A DNA stretch of 64,000 nt from an uncultured Oscillospiraceae bacterium (GCA_934589835.1 CAKTOK010000001.1:67007-131006), one strand, 5' to 3'; counted from the stretch's first letter, positions 25,492 to 34,359 are shown. Notes: a model not told the origin generated them from the sequence alone. Made by a program: numbers and translations.

Positions 25492-25517
25492 GAGCCGCGG
25501 GCGAAAGCCCGCGGCTC
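25492..25517 (+). terminator. Hairpin after the spoIVB operon
   Basis: GAGCCGCGGGC-GAAA-GCCCGCGGCTC, a strong 11-bp stem with no good T run, so a weak or factor-assisted terminator. Confidence 0.5.
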
Positions 25518-25619
25518 TGCCCTTGCTTTCCGCGAGATCGGAGCAGGCTCCTGACGCGGATGATCCGCTGCGGAACGGAGGCGTATGCCCTGCCGGCGGC
25601 GCGCCCCAAGAAATTTCTC

Positions 25620-25648
25620 TTGTGCTTCATGGGAAAGTAGTTTATAAT
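25620..25648 (+). promoter_or_regulatory. Sigma-A promoter of the Asp23-fakA-like operon
   Basis: TTGTGC (25620-25625), 17 bp, TATAAT (25643-25648). Confidence 0.7.
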
Positions 25649-25710
25649 ATACCGTATTAAATTATGTCCGACCATTGTTTCCCACTATTTCCGCAGAAAG
25701 GAAGTCAGCT

Positions 25711-26061
25711 ATGATAAAAGTTCCCACTGAGCACGGTGAGATCACCATCAGCGACGCGGTGTTCACCACCATCACCGGCGCGGCAGCCACCAACTGCTTC
25801 GGCGTCAAGGGCATGGCACAGCGCAGCATGACGGACGGACTGGTCCATCTGCTGCGGCCGGAGGCCATGAGCAAGGGCGTCAAGGTCACATACAACGACG
25901 ACAATACCGTTTCCATCGAGCTGCATATCGTGGTGGAGAACGGCGTCAATATCGCCACTGTCTGCCGCTCCATTATGGGCGAGGTCAAATATGTGGTCAA
26001 TCTTAACACCGGCGTGACCGTCAGGGAGGTCAACGTCTGCGTGGATTCCGTTACTGTGTGA
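25711..26061 (+). CDS. Asp23/Gls24 family envelope stress protein (YloU-like)
   Basis: A 116-residue protein. The Asp23 fold is shown by HGEITISDAVFTTITGAAATNCFGVKGMAQR and the alternating beta-helix pattern ending VREVNVCVDSV. Family members associate with the membrane and affect cell-envelope homeostasis. It starts at 25711 after AAAGGAAG. It is followed by the FakA/YloV-like gene, the conserved yloU-yloV pair of Firmicutes, with 25 nt between them. Confidence 0.9.
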   Translation: MIKVPTEHGEITISDAVFTTITGAAATNCFGVKGMAQRSMTDGLVHLLRPEAMSKGVKVTYNDDNTVSIELHIVVENGVNIATVCRSIMGEVKYVVNLNTGVTVREVNVCVDSVTV

Positions 26062-26086
26062 CATCGCCGAGAAGGAGAAATACGAC

Positions 26087-27754
26087 ATGACAGATAGGAT
26101 CAGCGGCGGCGCCTTCAAGCAGATGGTCGCCTTCGGTGCCGCTTGTATTGCCCAGCAAAAACAGACCATCAACGATCTCAACGTCTTTCCGGTGCCGGAC
26201 GGCGACACCGGCACCAATATGTGCCTGACCATCCAGACGGCGGTGAACGAGCTCCGCAAGTGCCAGCCCGCCACGGTGGACGAGGCCGCCAGAGTCACGG
26301 CCTCCGGCCTGCTGCGGGGCGCGCGGGGCAACTCCGGCGTCATTCTCTCTCTGCTGTTCCGCGGCATGAGCAAGAAGCTCAAGGGCGTGGCGGAGGCGGA
26401 CGGCGTCCAGCTGGCCGCCGCCATGCAGGAGGGCGTTACCACCGCCTACGGCGCGGTGATGAAGCCCGCCGAGGGCACGGTGCTCACCGTGTCGCGTCTG
26501 GCAGCCCAGCGGGCGCTGGAGGCGGCGGGCGAGCGGAACGACGCCGAATACGTGCTGGAGGAGGCCATCAAGACCGGCTGCGCCACGCTGGCGGAAACCA
26601 TCGAGATGAATCCGGTGCTGAAAAAGGCCGGCGTGGTGGATGCCGGCGGCAAGGGCTACCTCATCATTCTGGAGGGGATGCTCCGTGCCCTGCGGGGCGA
26701 GGAGATCCCCGAGGTGGAGGATCAGCCCGAGGAGAAGGCGGACTTCGCCGCCATCGGCGATGAGGATATCACCTTCGCCTTCGACACGGTGTTTATCGTC
26801 CGCAAGACCACGGACCGGCCGCTGGACGGCCTGCGGGCCTATCTGGGCAGCATCGGCGACAGCCTCGTCATCGGCGAGGACGACGAGTCCTTCAAGGTCC
26901 ACGTCCACACCGATACGCCGGGCGACGCCCTGAACGAGGCCCAGAAATACGGCACGCTGGAGCTGGCGAAGATCGAGAATATGCGAACTCAGGCGGCGGA
27001 TCTGGCAGCGGGTCGGAAGGCCCAGAGCACCGACGATCTGGACGCCGTCGAGGAAGAGCTGGAAAAGAGCGCCTGCGCCGTGGCGGCGCCGGAGAAGCGC
27101 TACGGCTTTCTGGCGGTATGCGCCGGCGACGGCCTCGCCGCCGTGTTCCGTGATCTGGGCGTGGATCGCATCGTGTCCGGCGGCCAGACCATGAACCCCT
27201 CCACCGAGGCCATCCTGCGGGAGATCGACCAGACCCCCAGCGAGGTGGTGTTCGTGCTGCCCAACAACAAGAACATCATCATGGCGGCCCAGCAGTGCGT
27301 GGGCCTGACGGAGAAGGAGGTCATCGTTGTCCCCACCGCCACCGTGCCGCAGGGCATCTCCGCCATGATGTGCGTCGATCCGGAGGAGCCGGACGCCCAG
27401 AACATCCTGCAGGCCATGACCGACGCCGCGGCCAACGTCACCACAGCCCAGATCACCTATGCCGCGCGGAACTCCGACTTTGACGGCTTTGCCATCAACG
27501 AGGGCGACTATCTGGCCCTGTGCGACGGCAAGCTGCTGGGCACGGACCGGAGCCTTGATGTGCTGCTGGAGCGTCTGGCGCGTCTGGCGTCGGACAAGAG
27601 CGCCGAGTTTATCACCGTCTACGCCGGCGAGGGCGTATCGGACGAGGACGCAGCCCGTGCGGCGGCGCTGTTCGAAACGGTGTGCCCCGATGCGGAGGTC
27701 AGCGCCCTGCCGGGTGGGCAGCCGGTGTATTACTACATCGTAGCCATCGAATAA
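26087..27754 (+). CDS. DAK2 domain protein, YloV/FakA-like fatty acid kinase
   Basis: A 555-residue protein. Residues 1-200 are a DAK2 (DhaL-like) ATP-binding domain with DGDTGTNMCLT for Mg-ATP and GARGNSGVILSLLFRGM. A middle domain includes DESFKVHVHTDTPGDAL. The C-terminal DegV-like part has NNKNIIMAAQQ and ends VYYYIVAIE. In Staphylococcus FakA phosphorylates fatty acids held by FakB; a FakB is not encoded nearby. RBS GAGAAGGAG. The gene ends at a strong terminator. Confidence 0.9.
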   Translation: MTDRISGGAFKQMVAFGAACIAQQKQTINDLNVFPVPDGDTGTNMCLTIQTAVNELRKCQPATVDEAARVTASGLLRGARGNSGVILSLLFRGMSKKLKGVAEADGVQLAAAMQEGVTTAYGAVMKPAEGTVLTVSRLAAQRALEAAGERNDAEYVLEEAIKTGCATLAETIEMNPVLKKAGVVDAGGKGYLIILEGMLRALRGEEIPEVEDQPEEKADFAAIGDEDITFAFDTVFIVRKTTDRPLDGLRAYLGSIGDSLVIGEDDESFKVHVHTDTPGDALNEAQKYGTLELAKIENMRTQAADLAAGRKAQSTDDLDAVEEELEKSACAVAAPEKRYGFLAVCAGDGLAAVFRDLGVDRIVSGGQTMNPSTEAILREIDQTPSEVVFVLPNNKNIIMAAQQCVGLTEKEVIVVPTATVPQGISAMMCVDPEEPDAQNILQAMTDAAANVTTAQITYAARNSDFDGFAINEGDYLALCDGKLLGTDRSLDVLLERLARLASDKSAEFITVYAGEGVSDEDAARAAALFETVCPDAEVSALPGGQPVYYYIVAIE

Positions 27755-27778
27755 CGACAACAAAGCGTATAAAGCGAC

Positions 27779-27818
27779 AAAAATATCACCCTGCGTATTG
27801 ACGCGGGGTGATATTTTT
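27779..27818 (+). terminator. Intrinsic terminator after the YloV-like gene
   Basis: AAAAATATCACCC paired with GGGTGATATTTTT. Confidence 0.85.
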
Positions 27819-27831
27819 CGGCATGAACCGC

Positions 27832-27856
27832 AAAAAGGCCGCCCAGCGGGCGGCCT
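27832..27856 (-). terminator. Intrinsic terminator after sufB
   Basis: GGCCGCCC-AGC/GCT-GGGCGGCC hairpin followed on the - strand by TTTTT. It lies about 80 nt past the sufB stop. Confidence 0.8.
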
Positions 27857-27937
27857 CTTCGTATTTCATGTGTGGTGCGGCCCTGCCGCCGCGCCGCCGG
27901 AGAGATCCCCTGCGGGGCGCGGGAATACAGCGCCGTC

Positions 27938-28867
27938 TCAGGCCAGAAAGCCCTTGAGGATGGTGTCCTCGGCCTCCTCCTCCGTCAGGCCCAGCGTCTC
28001 CAGCTTCAGCAGCTGGTCGCCGGCGATCTTGCCGATGGCGGCCTCGTGGATGAGCTGGGCATCGGGACAGTTGGCGGTGATGGCGGGGATGGACTCGATC
28101 TTGGCGCTGCCCATGATGATGCTGTCGCACTGGACGTGGCCGAAGCATCTGGCGTTGCCCACCATCACGGGATGGAACACCTGTCGGGACTGGTCCTGCG
28201 CCACGGAGCGGGAGATGACGCGGCCCTTGGCATCGTCGCCGTTGAGCTGGATGGTCATGTCGCTCTCCGCCGTCTGGCTGCCGTGGGTCAGCAGCCGCTC
28301 CGTGACCACCACCTCGCTGCCGGCCTCGCAGAAGAAGTCCGTCTCGCGCTTGGTGGAGTCGATGCCGCGGATCTGGATGGTGTCCATCTGCATGGTGGAG
28401 TGCTCGCCCAGATATACCACGGTCTTGGGGTTCATGATATTGCCGCCGGTCTGGCCGGGGTCGTTTTCGCCATAGTGCTTTTCGCTGTAATGCACCCGCG
28501 CATTTTTGCCGATGTGGAAGGTATGCACGCCGTCGTGGCGGCTCTCATCGCAGCCGGAGTTGTGGATGCCGCAGCCGGCCACGATCTCCACGTCGCAGCC
28601 GTCGCCCACATAGAAGTCGTTGTAGACCATCTCGCGCAGGCCGGTCTGGCTGATGATGACGGGGATGTAGCACTTCTCGCCTCTGGTGCCGGCCTTGATG
28701 CGGATGTCGATGCCCTGCCTGCCGTCGGCGCGGGGGGTGATCTCAATGTGCTCGGTGGACTGGCGGGCCTCACAGCCGCTGTCCTTGCGGATATTGAAGG
28801 CGCCCACGGGCTTGCCCGTCAGGTCCGCGATCTTCTCCAGCAGCTTGGCGTCAATATCGGTGATCAT
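27938..28867 (-). CDS. sufB: SufB/SufD family Fe-S cluster scaffold protein
   Basis: A 309-residue SufBD-family beta-helix protein, much shorter than SufB of complete SUF systems (about 470). The core motif near the C-terminus is IHEAAIGKIAGDQLLKLETLGLTEEEAE, of which IHEAAIGKI carries the conserved His-Glu; Cys residues in NARCFGHVQCDS may be ligands. It overlaps sufC by four bases (ATGA). No SufD, SufS or SufU is nearby, so SufB would form a homodimer with SufC as in minimal SUF-like systems. Cluster assembly in the cytosol is inferred from family. Confidence 0.9.
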   Translation of the reverse strand: MITDIDAKLLEKIADLTGKPVGAFNIRKDSGCEARQSTEHIEITPRADGRQGIDIRIKAGTRGEKCYIPVIISQTGLREMVYNDFYVGDGCDVEIVAGCGIHNSGCDESRHDGVHTFHIGKNARVHYSEKHYGENDPGQTGGNIMNPKTVVYLGEHSTMQMDTIQIRGIDSTKRETDFFCEAGSEVVVTERLLTHGSQTAESDMTIQLNGDDAKGRVISRSVAQDQSRQVFHPVMVGNARCFGHVQCDSIIMGSAKIESIPAITANCPDAQLIHEAAIGKIAGDQLLKLETLGLTEEEAEDTILKGFLA

Positions 28868-29604
28868 TGTGCGCCCTCCTTTCTCTCCAGCACGGGACAG
28901 CTGCCCAGCGTATCCGCCAGAATGAGGGGAAAGACCTCCTCAGTGCTGCCGCGGTGGGCGATCTGCCCGTTTGCGATGACCACGATCTCATCGGCCAGCC
29001 GGATGATCCGCTCCTGATGGGAGATGATGATCATGGTGGACTGTCCCTCCCGATGGATCTGCTCAAACGTCTCGGTGAGCCGCGCGAAGCTCCACAGGTC
29101 GATACCGGCCTCCGGCTCGTCGAAGATCATCAGGTCGCCGCGCCGCGCCAGAATGGTGGCGATCTCGATGCGCTTGACCTCGCCGCCGGACAGCGACACA
29201 TCCACCTCGCGGTCCAGATAGTCGTTGGCGCACAGACCCACCTTGGTCAGATAGGCGCAGCACTTGTCCTTGCTGAGCTGCTCCTTCCCCGCCGCCAGCA
29301 GCAGCAGATCGTGGACGGTGATGCCCTTAAAGCGCGGGGGCTGCTGAAAGCCGTAGCTGATGCCGCGGCGTGCCCGCTGGGTGATGGACAGCTCCGTCAC
29401 GTCCTCGCCGTTGTAGAGCACGCGGCCGGACGTGGGCTGCACCAGCCCCATGATGACCTTGGCCAGCGTGGTCTTGCCGCCGCCGTTGGGGCCGGTGAAG
29501 ACCACCAGCCTGTGGTCGGGGATGGTAATGGAGACATTTTTGAGGATGTCCTGCTCCCCATCGGGAGTGGACACGCGGTAACAGATGTTTTGCAGTTCCA
29601 GCAT
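28864..29604 (-). CDS. sufC: Fe-S cluster assembly ATPase SufC
   Basis: A 246-residue ABC ATPase. It has Walker A GPNGGGKTT, the Q-loop region YGFQQPPRFKG characteristic of SufC, signature LSGGEVKR, and Walker B LMIFDEPEAGID. SufC powers conformational change of the SufB scaffold. The ATG at 29604 follows AGAGGAG. It is the first gene of a two-gene operon with sufB, preceded by a - strand TATACT (29647-29642) without a clear -35. Confidence 0.95.
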   Translation of the reverse strand: MLELQNICYRVSTPDGEQDILKNVSITIPDHRLVVFTGPNGGGKTTLAKVIMGLVQPTSGRVLYNGEDVTELSITQRARRGISYGFQQPPRFKGITVHDLLLLAAGKEQLSKDKCCAYLTKVGLCANDYLDREVDVSLSGGEVKRIEIATILARRGDLMIFDEPEAGIDLWSFARLTETFEQIHREGQSTMIIISHQERIIRLADEIVVIANGQIAHRGSTEEVFPLILADTLGSCPVLERKEGAQ

Positions 29605-29840
29605 GGATGTTTCTCCTCTCTCTGAGGTGATATCTGAGCATAGTATACCAGATGCGGCGAAGGGAATATGTGGCATATGCAACAACCGCACAAAAAGCGG
29701 ATGTCCTTTACAACTGTGTCAGTGTACCAGATTTCGCGGGAAAAAGCAATCCTTTCCTGCACGCTTTGCCGCAAACGGGCCGCACAGGCGCAGGACGGGC
29801 CGCCTCTGCATAGTATGCCGTGAGAAGGAGGCGTTCAAAC

Positions 29841-30392
29841 ATGGAGCAGGAAAGGAGTCCGGTCTTTGACCGGCAACTGTCACAGGAGGTCTGGCAGCGG
29901 GTGGCGCAGTCCCTGCCGCCGCTGGAGCCGGAGCCGCCGCAGGAGGCGTGCTGCATGGCCGTTCCCGCCGAGGACGGCCTGACGCGGCTGCGGCGTTTTA
30001 TCGACGAGGAGGTGTCTATGGCATGGGCTTACCGGCGCCGCGCCCGCTGCGCCCCGCCGCCGGCACGGCGGACGCTGCTTCGCATGGCGGAGGATGAGCT
30101 GGCCCACGCCCGTACGCTGCTGTCGGCCCACTATCTCATGACCGGCAAGTACTACCAGCCGCCCACGGCGGCGGGAGAGGAGCCGCCGCTGCCGTGGTGC
30201 CAGCTGCTGCGGGAGCTGTACCATCAGGAGGCCTGCGGCGGCTGGGAGTACGCGCAGGCGGCGGAGGACACGGCGGACGTGTGCTTACAGGACATTTTCC
30301 GGCAGCTGAGCCAGGCGGAGTATGGCCACGCGGCGGCGGTGCTGCATCTCTTGGAAAACAGCTTGACAACGGGGAATAACCTGCTAAAATAG
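29841..30392 (+). CDS. Ferritin-like/rubrerythrin-type four-helix protein
   Basis: A 183-residue helical protein. ExxH-type pairs that could bind two irons are EDELAHA and QAEYGHA; further acidic residues lie in FIDEEVSMAWAY and LYHQEACGG. That order matches ferritin-like diiron bundles. The N-terminal 45 residues are Pro/Glu-rich and extra to the fold. It could be an oxidative-stress or spore ferritin-like protein. No rubredoxin-like Cys site is present. The ATG at 29841 follows AAGGAGG. Confidence 0.7.
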   Translation: MEQERSPVFDRQLSQEVWQRVAQSLPPLEPEPPQEACCMAVPAEDGLTRLRRFIDEEVSMAWAYRRRARCAPPPARRTLLRMAEDELAHARTLLSAHYLMTGKYYQPPTAAGEEPPLPWCQLLRELYHQEACGGWEYAQAAEDTADVCLQDIFRQLSQAEYGHAAAVLHLLENSLTTGNNLLK

Positions 30393-30427
30393 GGGGCAAT
30401 TCAAGCACACAAAGGAGGTCTGTGAAG

Positions 30428-31015
30428 ATGAAGGAGTGCATCTCCCGCGACGCGGCGCTGGCCGCTCTGAAGACATATAACAAGGAGCCGTTCCATATCC
30501 TGCACGCCTTGACGGTGGAGGGCGTCATGCGCTGGTACGCCAACGAGCTGGGCTACGGCGAGGACGCGGATTTCTGGGCCACGGTGGGCCTGCTCCACGA
30601 CATCGACTTTGAGCTGTGGCCGGAGCAGCACTGTCTCAAGGCGCCGGAGCTGCTGCAAAAGGCGGGCTGCTCCGATGAGTTCATCCACGCCGTCTGCTCC
30701 CACGGCTACGGCCTTGTCTGCGACGTGGAGCCTACCCATGAGATGGAGAAGGTGCTCTTCGCCGCCGACGAGCTGACGGGCCTGATCGGCGCCGCCGCCC
30801 GTATGCGCCCCAGCAAGAGCGTCATGGACATGGAGGTCAGCAGCCTGAAGAAGAAGTACAAGGACAAGAAATTCGCAGCGGGCTGCTCCCGCGACGTCAT
30901 CAGCACCGGCGCGGAGCGTCTGGGCTGGACCGTGGAGGAGCTGATGGAGAAGACCATTCTGGCCATGCGAAGCTGCGAGGAGCGCGTCAATCAGGAGATG
31001 GAGACGCTGGCCTGA
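30428..31015 (+). CDS. HD domain phosphohydrolase
   Basis: A 195-residue protein. HILHALTVEGVMRWYA supplies the first His of the HD site, VGLLHDIDFE the HD pair, and ICSHGYG-like VCSHGYGL and ADELTGLI the later His and Asp. Such hydrolases act on nucleotides or other phosphoesters; the substrate cannot be read. The ATG at 30428 is chosen with AAGGAGG 9 nt upstream, instead of the GTG at 30422. It appears cotranscribed with the ferritin-like gene. Confidence 0.85.
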   Translation: MKECISRDAALAALKTYNKEPFHILHALTVEGVMRWYANELGYGEDADFWATVGLLHDIDFELWPEQHCLKAPELLQKAGCSDEFIHAVCSHGYGLVCDVEPTHEMEKVLFAADELTGLIGAAARMRPSKSVMDMEVSSLKKKYKDKKFAAGCSRDVISTGAERLGWTVEELMEKTILAMRSCEERVNQEMETLA

Positions 31016-31029
31016 ACCGTATCAAAACA

Positions 31030-31068
31030 GGGAGCCGCGGGCTTTTGCCTGCGGCTCCCTCTCTTTTT
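31030..31068. terminator. Intrinsic terminator
   Basis: GGGAGCCGC...GCGGCTCCC followed by CTCTTTTT. It lies between the HD gene and the convergent cobalamin operon. Confidence 0.8.
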
Positions 31069-31075
31069 CCTCTTT

Positions 31076-31636
31076 TTACGGCACGGGCCGGTAGGACACG
31101 GGCTTTCCGCCCGCAAACTCCACCTGATAGCCGGTGCCCGGCGATACCGGATAATCGTACCGGATGCCGCCGAACCAGTGCATCATCAGCCCTGCCGTGA
31201 CGCCGCCGTGGATGACGCACACTGCGTCCTCTCCTGCGTCCAGCACCGGCTGGATGGCCGCCAGATTCCGCGCCAGCACCTGCGGCGCGCTTTCCCCGTG
31301 GGGGCACACGTTATGCTCCGCGTCCTGTATCCACGCCTGATACGCGGGGTCGTCCTTCAGCTCCTCATAGCTCTTCATCTCGAAATCGCCGAAGTCCATC
31401 TCCCGCAGGCCCGCCAGCTGCGTGTGAGGCACGTCGCCGTACAGGGCGCGGATGGTCTGCTCCGTCCGCAGCAGCCCGCTGGTGTAGTACCGCGCCGCCG
31501 TGGGGTAAACGCCGGCTTTGGCACGGGCCTCCAGCGCCGCCAGCGAGTCCGGCAGCACGGGGATATCCGCCGCGCCGTAATACAGGTCCCTCCGGCTGCC
31601 CTCCGTGTCGCCGTGCCGCAATAATGTCAGCTTCAT
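31076..31636 (-). CDS. cobC: Histidine phosphatase family protein, alpha-ribazole phosphatase (CobC) type
   Basis: A 186-residue phosphoglycerate-mutase-like phosphatase. The phosphorylated His is in LLRHGDTEG, the acid in REMDFGDFE, and the second His in CVIHGGVTAGL. Being last in an operon with cobT, cobU and cobS it is very likely the CobC that dephosphorylates alpha-ribazole phosphate or adenosylcobalamin phosphate. The start at 31636 follows GGAGGAATTG and overlaps the previous stop by four bases. Confidence 0.88.
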   Translation of the reverse strand: MKLTLLRHGDTEGSRRDLYYGAADIPVLPDSLAALEARAKAGVYPTAARYYTSGLLRTEQTIRALYGDVPHTQLAGLREMDFGDFEMKSYEELKDDPAYQAWIQDAEHNVCPHGESAPQVLARNLAAIQPVLDAGEDAVCVIHGGVTAGLMMHWFGGIRYDYPVSPGTGYQVEFAGGKPVSYRPVP

Positions 31637-31983
31637 TTCAATTCCTCCGTCAGTCCGCAGAATACGCGGGTCACGCGGCTCGCCCGAGCCGCCAGTCCCT
31701 GCATCAGGATGCCATGGCGCTCCCGCCACGCCCGCTCCTGCCCGTCCATGGGCACGATGCCGCTGCTGACCTCGCGGCAGATCACCACCGCGTCCTGAAA
31801 AAGCGGCAGATAGGGGGCCATGTCCGCCTCGCGGCGGCTCAGCGCCTCCAGATGGCAGTAGCATTTCTTCCCCGCCTCCGGCGGCGATACCGCCAGATCG
31901 CACACATCCTCCATGGTCAGCCCGTAGTGCCGGAGCGCCCACGTCAGCTTCCCCTGAAACGCGCCGCCGATCACCAGCTTCAT
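31633..31983 (-). CDS. Short CobU-like protein with degenerate P-loop
   Basis: A 116-residue protein resembling the N-terminal part of the adenosylcobinamide kinase/guanylyltransferase CobU. The P-loop position reads GGAFQGKLTWA, where the usual Ser/Thr after Lys is Leu, and CREVSSGIVPMD resembles the conserved EVGxGIVP loop. It is about two-thirds of CobU length, and a full CobU lies two genes upstream. It may be an accessory or regulatory paralogue; catalytic activity is doubtful. It sits between cobS and cobC with a four-base overlap. Confidence 0.75.
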   Translation of the reverse strand: MKLVIGGAFQGKLTWALRHYGLTMEDVCDLAVSPPEAGKKCYCHLEALSRREADMAPYLPLFQDAVVICREVSSGIVPMDGQERAWRERHGILMQGLAARASRVTRVFCGLTEELK

Positions 31984-31999
31984 ATCCGTTCCCTCCCGA

Positions 32000-32722
32000 T
32001 CATATCAAAAGTGCCAGCACGCCGCACAGCTCGCCGATCACCAGCGCGAAGCCGGAGACGTCGCCGGACATCCCGTCAAACTGGCGGAACCCGTGGCATA
32101 CGGCCAAGCCGTAGCCTGCCGCCGCGCACAGCGGCCCCCAGCTGCCCCACAGCGCCAGCGGTACGATGACCGCGGCGGCCAGCAGCGCCGCCGATACCGC
32201 CGCCGGCGCGCCGCCCCGTGCCATGGCGCTGTACTGGCTGGTGCCCATGGGCCGCAGCGTCAGCACCGCCACCGCCGCCGCCGCACGGCTGGCCACGGGG
32301 AGCAGCGCCAGCGGCCACAGCGGCACATCCGCCATGGACAGAAACGCGCTCCACTGGCCCAGCGCCAGCAGCACCATGCAGATCACCGCAAAGGCGCCGC
32401 AGTGGGAATCCTTCAGGATGCGCCGCCGCGTCTCCAGCTCGCGGCGGGACAGGATGCCGTCGCACACGTCCATAAACCCGTCCAGATGGAGGAAGCCCGT
32501 CGCCAGCCACGGCGCCGCCGCGCACAGGGCCGCCGCCAGCGGGCGGGGCAGAAGGCCGCCCAGCCACCCGCACAGCGCCCACACCGCGCCTACGATGACG
32601 CCCACCAGCGGCAGGCACGCCACCATTTTCCGCCGCGCCGCCTCGTTCCAGCGTCGGGCGGGGCAGGGGATGGCCAGAAACATTCCCCACGCCATGCAGA
32701 ACCCGTCCAGCCACTCACGCAT
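32000..32722 (-). CDS. cobS: Adenosylcobinamide-GDP ribazoletransferase
   Basis: A 240-residue integral membrane enzyme that joins AdoCbi-GDP and alpha-ribazole to give adenosylcobalamin. The conserved Asp cluster is in HLDGFMDVCDGILS, followed by KDSHCGAFAVI. Around six membrane segments are visible. It overlaps the 3' end of cobU by eight bases. Length is typical. Confidence 0.95.
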   Translation of the reverse strand: MREWLDGFCMAWGMFLAIPCPARRWNEAARRKMVACLPLVGVIVGAVWALCGWLGGLLPRPLAAALCAAAPWLATGFLHLDGFMDVCDGILSRRELETRRRILKDSHCGAFAVICMVLLALGQWSAFLSMADVPLWPLALLPVASRAAAAVAVLTLRPMGTSQYSAMARGGAPAAVSAALLAAAVIVPLALWGSWGPLCAAAGYGLAVCHGFRQFDGMSGDVSGFALVIGELCGVLALLI

Positions 32723-33257
32723 GGGGCAGCGCCCCCTTCCACACATGGGGGATGCCCATGATCGTCTCGCACACCGTGTCGAATTCCGCCGCCAGACGGC
32801 GGCAGACGCCGGCCAGCCCCCTGACATACGCCGCCGTCCAGGGGTCGTAGTCCTCGCCGCCGTCAAAAATGCCGTCGCACACGCATACGAAGTGGGCAGG
32901 ATACCGGCTGATGGCCGCGATCTGCGCCGCCGTCCGTTCCGGCGCGCCGCCGTCCATCTGCCCATGCTCATCGAACATCTGCGCCGCCAGACACGCCGTC
33001 ACGCTGTCGAACAGCACCGTGCCCGCAGGGTCCACCTGCGCCAGCTCTGCCGTCAGGTCCCGCGCCCGCTCGATGGTGGCAAAGCCCCATCCCTCGCGGT
33101 CGGCAACGTGCCGCCGGATGCGGGCCAGATCCTCGTCGTCGTGGGGCTCCATGGTGGCCCAGTAGTACATAGGCCCGCCCTGTGCCAGCGCCCGTGCCGC
33201 CCGCTGGGCCGTGGTGCTCTTGCCGCTTTTGCCGCCGCCCATCAGTAAGATCCTCAT
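32715..33257 (-). CDS. cobU: Adenosylcobinamide kinase/adenosylcobinamide-phosphate guanylyltransferase
   Basis: A 180-residue bifunctional enzyme that phosphorylates and then guanylylates adenosylcobinamide. The P-loop is GGGKSGKST (residues 7-15). The Asp-Ser of VLFDSVTACLA and the C-terminal ETIMGIPHVWKG, in place of the common EVGxGIVP, mark a divergent CobU of the clostridial type. It starts at 33257 behind GGAGGGCGC and overlaps cobT by four bases. Confidence 0.88.
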   Translation of the reverse strand: MRILLMGGGKSGKSTTAQRAARALAQGGPMYYWATMEPHDDEDLARIRRHVADREGWGFATIERARDLTAELAQVDPAGTVLFDSVTACLAAQMFDEHGQMDGGAPERTAAQIAAISRYPAHFVCVCDGIFDGGEDYDPWTAAYVRGLAGVCRRLAAEFDTVCETIMGIPHVWKGALPHA

Positions 33258-34357
33258 GCGCCCTCCACCGTAAAGGCGTCCACCGCCCGTATCTCGTCCA
33301 GATAATCGTCCTGAATGGCCGCCTCGGCGAAGGTGGCCATGCCCCGCATCACGCCGCAGGCGCCCTCCAGCACCCGAAACAGCAGGGGGCACCCGCTGCC
33401 CTCGCCCAGCCGCATCTCCAGACGCAGGCAGGGCTGAAGCCCCAGCTCCTCCGCGGCGATGCGGTAGCCCACCTCGTAGGAGTCGTGGGACAGGAACAGC
33501 ACGTCCCGCGCCGCGGGACACAGCCGCACGGCGCACAGCGCCGCCGTGATGGAGATGAAGCCGTCCGCCGCCGCCGGAACCCGCTCATGGGCACAGCCCA
33601 GAAACGCGCCGGTCATGGCGGCCAGATCCAGCCCGCCCACACCGGCCAGCACGCCGATGACATCGTTCCTGTCGGGCCGGTGCAGCGCCAGCGCCTGCCG
33701 CAGCACCGCCTTCTTCCGCCGGAAGCCCTCATCCGTCAGGCCGCCGCCCCGACCGGTGACGGCCTCGATGTCCGCGCCGGTCAGCGCCGCCAGCACCGCC
33801 GCCGAGGTGGTGGTGTTGCCGATGCCCATCTCGCCGATGCCCAGCGCCGTCACGCCGCCGCGTCGGGCATCGGCCGCCTGCTCCATGCCGGCGGCCATGG
33901 CCTCCAGCACCTGCTGCCGCGTCATGGCGTCCTCCCGGGCGATATTGCCCGTGCCCCGCCGCACCTTCCGATCCAGAATGCCCACGGCGGGCACGTCGCC
34001 GTCGATGCCCACGTCCACCACCGCCACGTCGTCGCCGAAGGCCGCCGCCATGGCGGACATACCGGTTTTCCGCCGGGTCATGTTCACCGCCTGCTGCAAG
34101 GTCACGGACGGCGGCGTGCAGGACACGCCCTCCGCCACCACGCCGTTGTCGGCGGCGAACACCGCCACACGGCACCGGTCCATGGCGGGGCACACCCGCC
34201 CCGTCACGCCGGATAACCGGATGGACAGCTCCTCCAGCCGCCCCAGACTGCCCGGCGGCTTGGCCAGCTCTGCCTGCCGCCGCCGTGCCGCGTCCATGGC
34301 CGCCCCGTCGGCGGGCCGGATGGCCTCAATATATGCCCGCAGTTCCTGCTCTGTCAT
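33254..34357 (-). CDS. cobT: Nicotinate-nucleotide--dimethylbenzimidazole phosphoribosyltransferase
   Basis: A 367-residue enzyme that makes alpha-ribazole phosphate from the lower-ligand base and NaMN. It has AELAKPPGSLGRLEELSI near the N-terminus, FAADNGVVAEGVS, the signature GIGEMGIGNTTTSAAV, and a C-terminal LFLSHDSYEVGYR. The ATG at 34357 follows GGAGG by seven nt; the ATG at 34363 is too close to it. Second gene of the operon. Confidence 0.96.
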   Translation of the reverse strand: MTEQELRAYIEAIRPADGAAMDAARRRQAELAKPPGSLGRLEELSIRLSGVTGRVCPAMDRCRVAVFAADNGVVAEGVSCTPPSVTLQQAVNMTRRKTGMSAMAAAFGDDVAVVDVGIDGDVPAVGILDRKVRRGTGNIAREDAMTRQQVLEAMAAGMEQAADARRGGVTALGIGEMGIGNTTTSAAVLAALTGADIEAVTGRGGGLTDEGFRRKKAVLRQALALHRPDRNDVIGVLAGVGGLDLAAMTGAFLGCAHERVPAAADGFISITAALCAVRLCPAARDVLFLSHDSYEVGYRIAAEELGLQPCLRLEMRLGEGSGCPLLFRVLEGACGVMRGMATFAEAAIQDDYLDEIRAVDAFTVEGA

Positions 34358-34359
34358 GC

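Noticed and set aside
27786-28148. Small - strand gene between sufB and the YloV-like terminator
   Set aside because: It overlaps sufB in another frame and crosses two terminators; no ribosome binding site.
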